8,982 nt of DNA from Bacillota bacterium (GTDB taxonomy: Bacteria; Bacillota; Clostridia; Tissierellales; Peptoniphilaceae): NCBI GenBank assembly GCA_023393815.1, contig JAEXBU010000002.1, positions 1-8,982 of the forward strand, given 5' to 3'. The translations under genes and the position numbers were made by a program. How positions within the stretch are numbered: position 1 is the stretch's first letter; each line of letters starts with the position of its first letter. The notes beneath the pieces are model-generated. The model searched no databases and was not told where the DNA came from. It was given only the letters and a program-made list of their open reading frames with translations. Shown one piece after another: positions 6,364 to 8,982 of this stretch.

Positions 6364-7599
6364 ATGTATACCGTTAGAAAAGTAACCGATGACTTGTACT
6401 GGGTAGGCGCCAACGAACACCGCCTACACCTGTTCGAAAATATTCACCCGATTCCCCGTGGCGTCAGCTATAACTCCTACGTGCTGATGGACGAAAAAAC
6501 CGTCCTTTTCGATACGGTCGATTGGGCCGTCTGCCGGGAATTTTTAAACAACGTGGAACACGTCTTGGACGGTCGCGACCTGGACTATGTTATTATCAAT
6601 CACTTGGAACCGGACCACGCCGCTTCCTTAGACGAAGTATTGATCCGCTACCCTAATGCGAAAGTGATCTCCAACGAACGCGCCTTTATGATGATGCGTC
6701 AATTCGGATTCGACGTCGACGGCCGTGAAATTCAAGTGGCGGAAGGCGATGCGATGAGCTTCGGTACTCACGAAATTACATGGGTGGCAGCTCCTATGGT
6801 TCACTGGCCCGAAGCTATGGTCAGCTTCGATACCACCAACGGTGTCCTGTTCTCCGCTGATGCCTTCGGTACCTTCGGCGCTTTGGACGGCAAGCTCTTT
6901 GCCGATGAAGTGAACTTCGATCGCGACTGGCTCGACGACGCGCGCCGTTACCTGACCAATATCGTCGGCAAGTATGGTCCCCACGTGCAAGACCTTCTGA
7001 AAAAAGCCGGCACCATCGACATTAAGATGATCTGCCCCTTACACGGTCCGGTCTGGAGAGAAAATCTGGGCTACATCATCGAAAAATACGATAAATGGTC
7101 CCGCTACGAACCGGAAGAAGACGGCGTACTCTTGGTTTACGCCTCCATGTATGGCAATACGGAATACGCTGCGCAATGTTTGGCTACCAAGCTTTGCGAA
7201 CGGGGTATGACCAACGTTCATATGTACGACGTTTCCAATACCCACGTCAGCTATTTGGTTTCCGAAGCCTTCCGTTTAAGCCATATCGTTTTGGCATCGG
7301 TTACCTACAATTTGGAAATCTATCCCGTAATGCACAACTTCTTAGATGAAATTCGCATGTTGAACCTGCAAAATCGTACCGTCGGCATTATCGAAAACGG
7401 CACGTGGGCACCGCAAGCAGGTACGCGCATGGAAGAATTTTTGGATGAAAATATGAAGCTTATGGACGTTTTAGGCGGCGAAGTCACTGTCTCTTCTTCT
7501 CTGACCGACTCCACGGAAAAGGAATTGGACGCCCTGGCCGATTCCATCGTGGAATCCTTCGAAAAAATCAAAGAAGAAAAGGAAAAAGCCCAAGCATAA
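6364..7599 (+). CDS. fprA: Flavodiiron protein (A-type flavoprotein, O2/NO reductase)
   Basis: This 411-residue protein has the standard two-domain length of a class A flavodiiron protein. The N-terminal metallo-beta-lactamase-like domain carries every di-iron ligand at canonical spacing: His80, Glu82, Asp84 and His85 (NHLEPDHAAS), His147 (MVHWPE), Asp166 (SADAFG) and His227 (CPLHGPVW). From about residue 254 a flavodoxin domain starts, with the FMN phosphate loop SMYGNT (261-266). It ends in a short charged tail. The family reduces O2 to water or NO to N2O in the cytoplasm of anaerobes, usually fed by rubredoxin. There is no fused rubredoxin here; one sits on the product of the gene upstream. 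ATG 6364 follows AGGAGG (6352-6357), 17 bases after the fusion gene's stop, so the two are cotranscribed. Preference for O2 or NO cannot be read from the sequence. Confidence 0.95.
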   Translation: MYTVRKVTDDLYWVGANEHRLHLFENIHPIPRGVSYNSYVLMDEKTVLFDTVDWAVCREFLNNVEHVLDGRDLDYVIINHLEPDHAASLDEVLIRYPNAKVISNERAFMMMRQFGFDVDGREIQVAEGDAMSFGTHEITWVAAPMVHWPEAMVSFDTTNGVLFSADAFGTFGALDGKLFADEVNFDRDWLDDARRYLTNIVGKYGPHVQDLLKKAGTIDIKMICPLHGPVWRENLGYIIEKYDKWSRYEPEEDGVLLVYASMYGNTEYAAQCLATKLCERGMTNVHMYDVSNTHVSYLVSEAFRLSHIVLASVTYNLEIYPVMHNFLDEIRMLNLQNRTVGIIENGTWAPQAGTRMEEFLDENMKLMDVLGGEVTVSSSLTDSTEKELDALADSIVESFEKIKEEKEKAQA

Positions 7600-7611
7600 G
7601 CTTGTAGTATG

Positions 7612-7644
7612 AAAAAGTCCGATCCTCGCGGGTCGGGCTTTTTT
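7612..7644 (+). terminator. Rho-independent terminator of the fusion/fprA operon
   Basis: A 14-bp stem (7612-7625 with 7630-7643, two G-U pairs) encloses a TCGC loop and ends in a T run (7639-7644). The 3' arm is GGGTCGGGC followed by the T's. It lies 12 bases after the fprA stop and ends the two-gene operon, so the activase downstream is transcribed separately. Confidence 0.88.
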
Positions 7645-7681
7645 GTCGTGCGCAAAAAATTTGAATTGGTACCCCAAAATA

Positions 7682-7710
7682 CTGTCTTTTCATAAAAAAG
7701 ATGTTATAAT
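7682..7710 (+). promoter_or_regulatory. Probable extended -10 promoter of the activase gene
   Basis: A perfect TATAAT (7705-7710) is preceded by TGT (7702-7704), a TGN extension. The -35 position at 17-bp spacing (CTGTCT, 7682-7687) matches consensus weakly, which extended -10 promoters tolerate. Initiation would fall near 7717, leaving a leader of about 45 bases. The site lies between the operon terminator and the activase start, where a promoter is needed. Confidence 0.7.
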
Positions 7711-7762
7711 CTATCTCAATGGTAAGAGAAAACAGCATATATATAAGAAAGAAGGGTATAAA

Positions 7763-8982
7763 ATGTTGCTGCACATGGGCTTGGACGTGGGTTCCACCAC
7801 GGTAAAACTTGTGGCACTGAATGATAAGTTGGAGGTTCTCTATTCCACTTATCAACGGCATTTTTCCGATATGAAAAAAACCGTCGCCGACATTTTAACG
7901 ACGGTCTACCATACATTTTCCGAAGAGGAGACGACCATTAACGTCACCGGTTCCGGCGGGATCGCCGTGGCGGAATTTTTAAAGGTGCCTTTTATTCAAG
8001 AAGTGGTGGCCGGCACCGCCGCCATCGAGGCCTACCTTCCGGAAACGGACGTAGCCATCGAGCTGGGAGGGGAAGATTCCAAGATCACGTACCTTCGTGG
8101 CAGTTTGGAACAGCGAATGAATAGCATTTGTGCCGGTGGCACCGGTGCTTTTATCGATCAAATGGCGTCTCTTTTGAAAACCGACGCCGCGGGTTTAAAT
8201 GCGCTCGCCAAGGAACATACGAAGATTTATCCCATCGCATCGCGCTGTGGCGTCTTCGCAAAAACCGACGTGCAGGCGCTTTTGAATCAAGGAGCGACCA
8301 AGGCGGACATCGCCGTATCCGTGTTTCAGTCGGTGGTCAATCAGACCATTTCCAACTTGGCCTGTGGACGGCCCATTCGGGGCAAGGTCGCCTTTTTAGG
8401 CGGCCCTCTTACGTTTCTGGATGCGTTGAAAACGCGTTTTATCGAAACCTTATCTCTGAGGGAAGATGAAATTTTGGCGCCGGAAAACGGACAGATCTTC
8501 GTGGCACTGGGTGCGGCCTTAAAGGGCGTGGGGCAAGGGAGCGTGAAGATCAAGGATCTCTACGCTCGCTTAAGTGTCTCGGAAGAGGTTCACGTGGACG
8601 AAGATACCTTGCTCGAGCCCCTCTTTCAAGACGAGGCGGAACTTAAAGCTTTTCGCGCTCGCCACGCCGGATGCGACTTGCCCCGCGGGGAACTGGACAC
8701 CTACGTCGGCCCTCTCTATGTGGGGATCGATGCCGGCAGTACCACGACGAAAATGGTGGCCTTATCCGATAAGGGAGAGGTGCTTTACGAATCCTACGGC
8801 CCCAATAGCGGCTCTCCGCTGGATCGAGTGAAGGATTACCTTCTGGATTTGTACGAACGCATGCCTGCAGACGCCTACGTGGCGTCCTCGGGGGTTACCG
8901 GTTACGGAGAGGACTTCATAAAGGCCGCCCTCAAGGTGGATCGGGGGGAAGTGGAGACCATCGCCCACTTCCGCGCCGCCCG
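7763..8982 (+). CDS. Long BadF/BcrA/HgdC-family acyl-CoA dehydratase activase (3' partial)
   Basis: The frame is open for 406 codons to the window edge with no stop. ATG 7763 is chosen because GAAGGG (7751-7756) lies six bases upstream; ATG 7775 is a weaker alternative. The first ASKHA ATPase module has the phosphate loop GLDVGSTTVK (residues 6-15), ELGGEDSK (100-107), and two cysteines that match the Fe-S ligands of HgdC-type activases: Cys123 in SICAGGTG and Cys162 in SRCGVF. A second module starts near residue 319 with VGIDAGSTTTK. Short activases have one such module and bind one [4Fe-4S] cluster across a dimer; two in tandem indicate the long class, which usually continues into DUF2229 and HgdB-like regions (family knowledge, not visible here). 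Short members use ATP to push an electron into 2-hydroxyacyl-CoA dehydratases. The substrate of the long class is unclear. Confidence 0.9.
   Translation, partial: MLLHMGLDVGSTTVKLVALNDKLEVLYSTYQRHFSDMKKTVADILTTVYHTFSEEETTINVTGSGGIAVAEFLKVPFIQEVVAGTAAIEAYLPETDVAIELGGEDSKITYLRGSLEQRMNSICAGGTGAFIDQMASLLKTDAAGLNALAKEHTKIYPIASRCGVFAKTDVQALLNQGATKADIAVSVFQSVVNQTISNLACGRPIRGKVAFLGGPLTFLDALKTRFIETLSLREDEILAPENGQIFVALGAALKGVGQGSVKIKDLYARLSVSEEVHVDEDTLLEPLFQDEAELKAFRARHAGCDLPRGELDTYVGPLYVGIDAGSTTTKMVALSDKGEVLYESYGPNSGSPLDRVKDYLLDLYERMPADAYVASSGVTGYGEDFIKAALKVDRGEVETIAHFRAA

Noticed and set aside
7568..7861. 97-codon minus-strand frame spanning the fprA terminator and activase promoter
   Set aside because: It crosses a terminator and a promoter of + strand genes, and its composition (Phe/Ile/His-rich) looks non-coding.
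8128..8469. 113-codon + strand frame inside the activase gene
   Set aside because: It overlaps the activase frame in another phase, and the activase frame carries clear ATPase and Fe-S motifs here.

Overview
The window reads as chromosomal DNA of a low-to-moderate GC, strictly anaerobic Firmicute. The best guess is a Tissierellia/Peptoniphilaceae-like organism. This is inferred from a C-terminal SLH anchor ending in an 'EATNGHDYTR'-type tail, a butyryl-CoA-dehydrogenase-type enzyme, a flavodiiron protein and a long clostridial-type acyl-CoA dehydratase activase. No search was run, so the taxonomy is inference. All genes supported here lie on the + strand.

Layout: (1) Bases 1-4125 are the 3' part of a very large cell-surface gene. 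Its 5' end lies outside the window. It has a repetitive, probably beta-solenoid body, a run of GLUG-like repeats, an InlB/Flg_new-type beta-grasp repeat and three to four SLH domains. A 9-G tract near the left edge is a plausible slipped-strand phase switch. The gene ends at a strong intrinsic terminator (4133-4164). (2) Bases 4165-4414 are intergenic, with an AT-rich palindrome and a near-consensus extended -10 promoter (4292-4320). (3) Bases 4415-7599 form a compact two-gene operon. The first gene encodes a three-part fusion: a full acyl-CoA (butyryl-CoA-type) dehydrogenase, the FAD-binding domain II of EtfA, and a C-terminal rubredoxin. The second gene, 17 bp later, encodes a flavodiiron protein (FprA type) with all seven metal ligands. 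A terminator (7612-7644) closes the operon. (4) After a second extended -10 promoter, bases 7763-8982 are the 5' part of a long BadF/HgdC-family activase with two ASKHA ATPase modules, cut by the right edge.

The most interesting point is the redox logic of the operon. Rubredoxin is the established electron donor of clostridial flavodiiron proteins. Here it is covalently attached, through an Etf shuttle domain, to an acyl-CoA dehydrogenase, directly upstream of a flavodiiron O2/NO reductase. The simplest hypothesis is an acyl-CoA-to-O2 (or NO) electron route: acyl-CoA -> dehydrogenase FAD -> EtfA-II FAD -> rubredoxin Fe -> FprA FMN/di-iron -> O2. The fusion lacks EtfA domain I and there is no EtfB in the window, so either a partner is encoded elsewhere or the fusion works without one.
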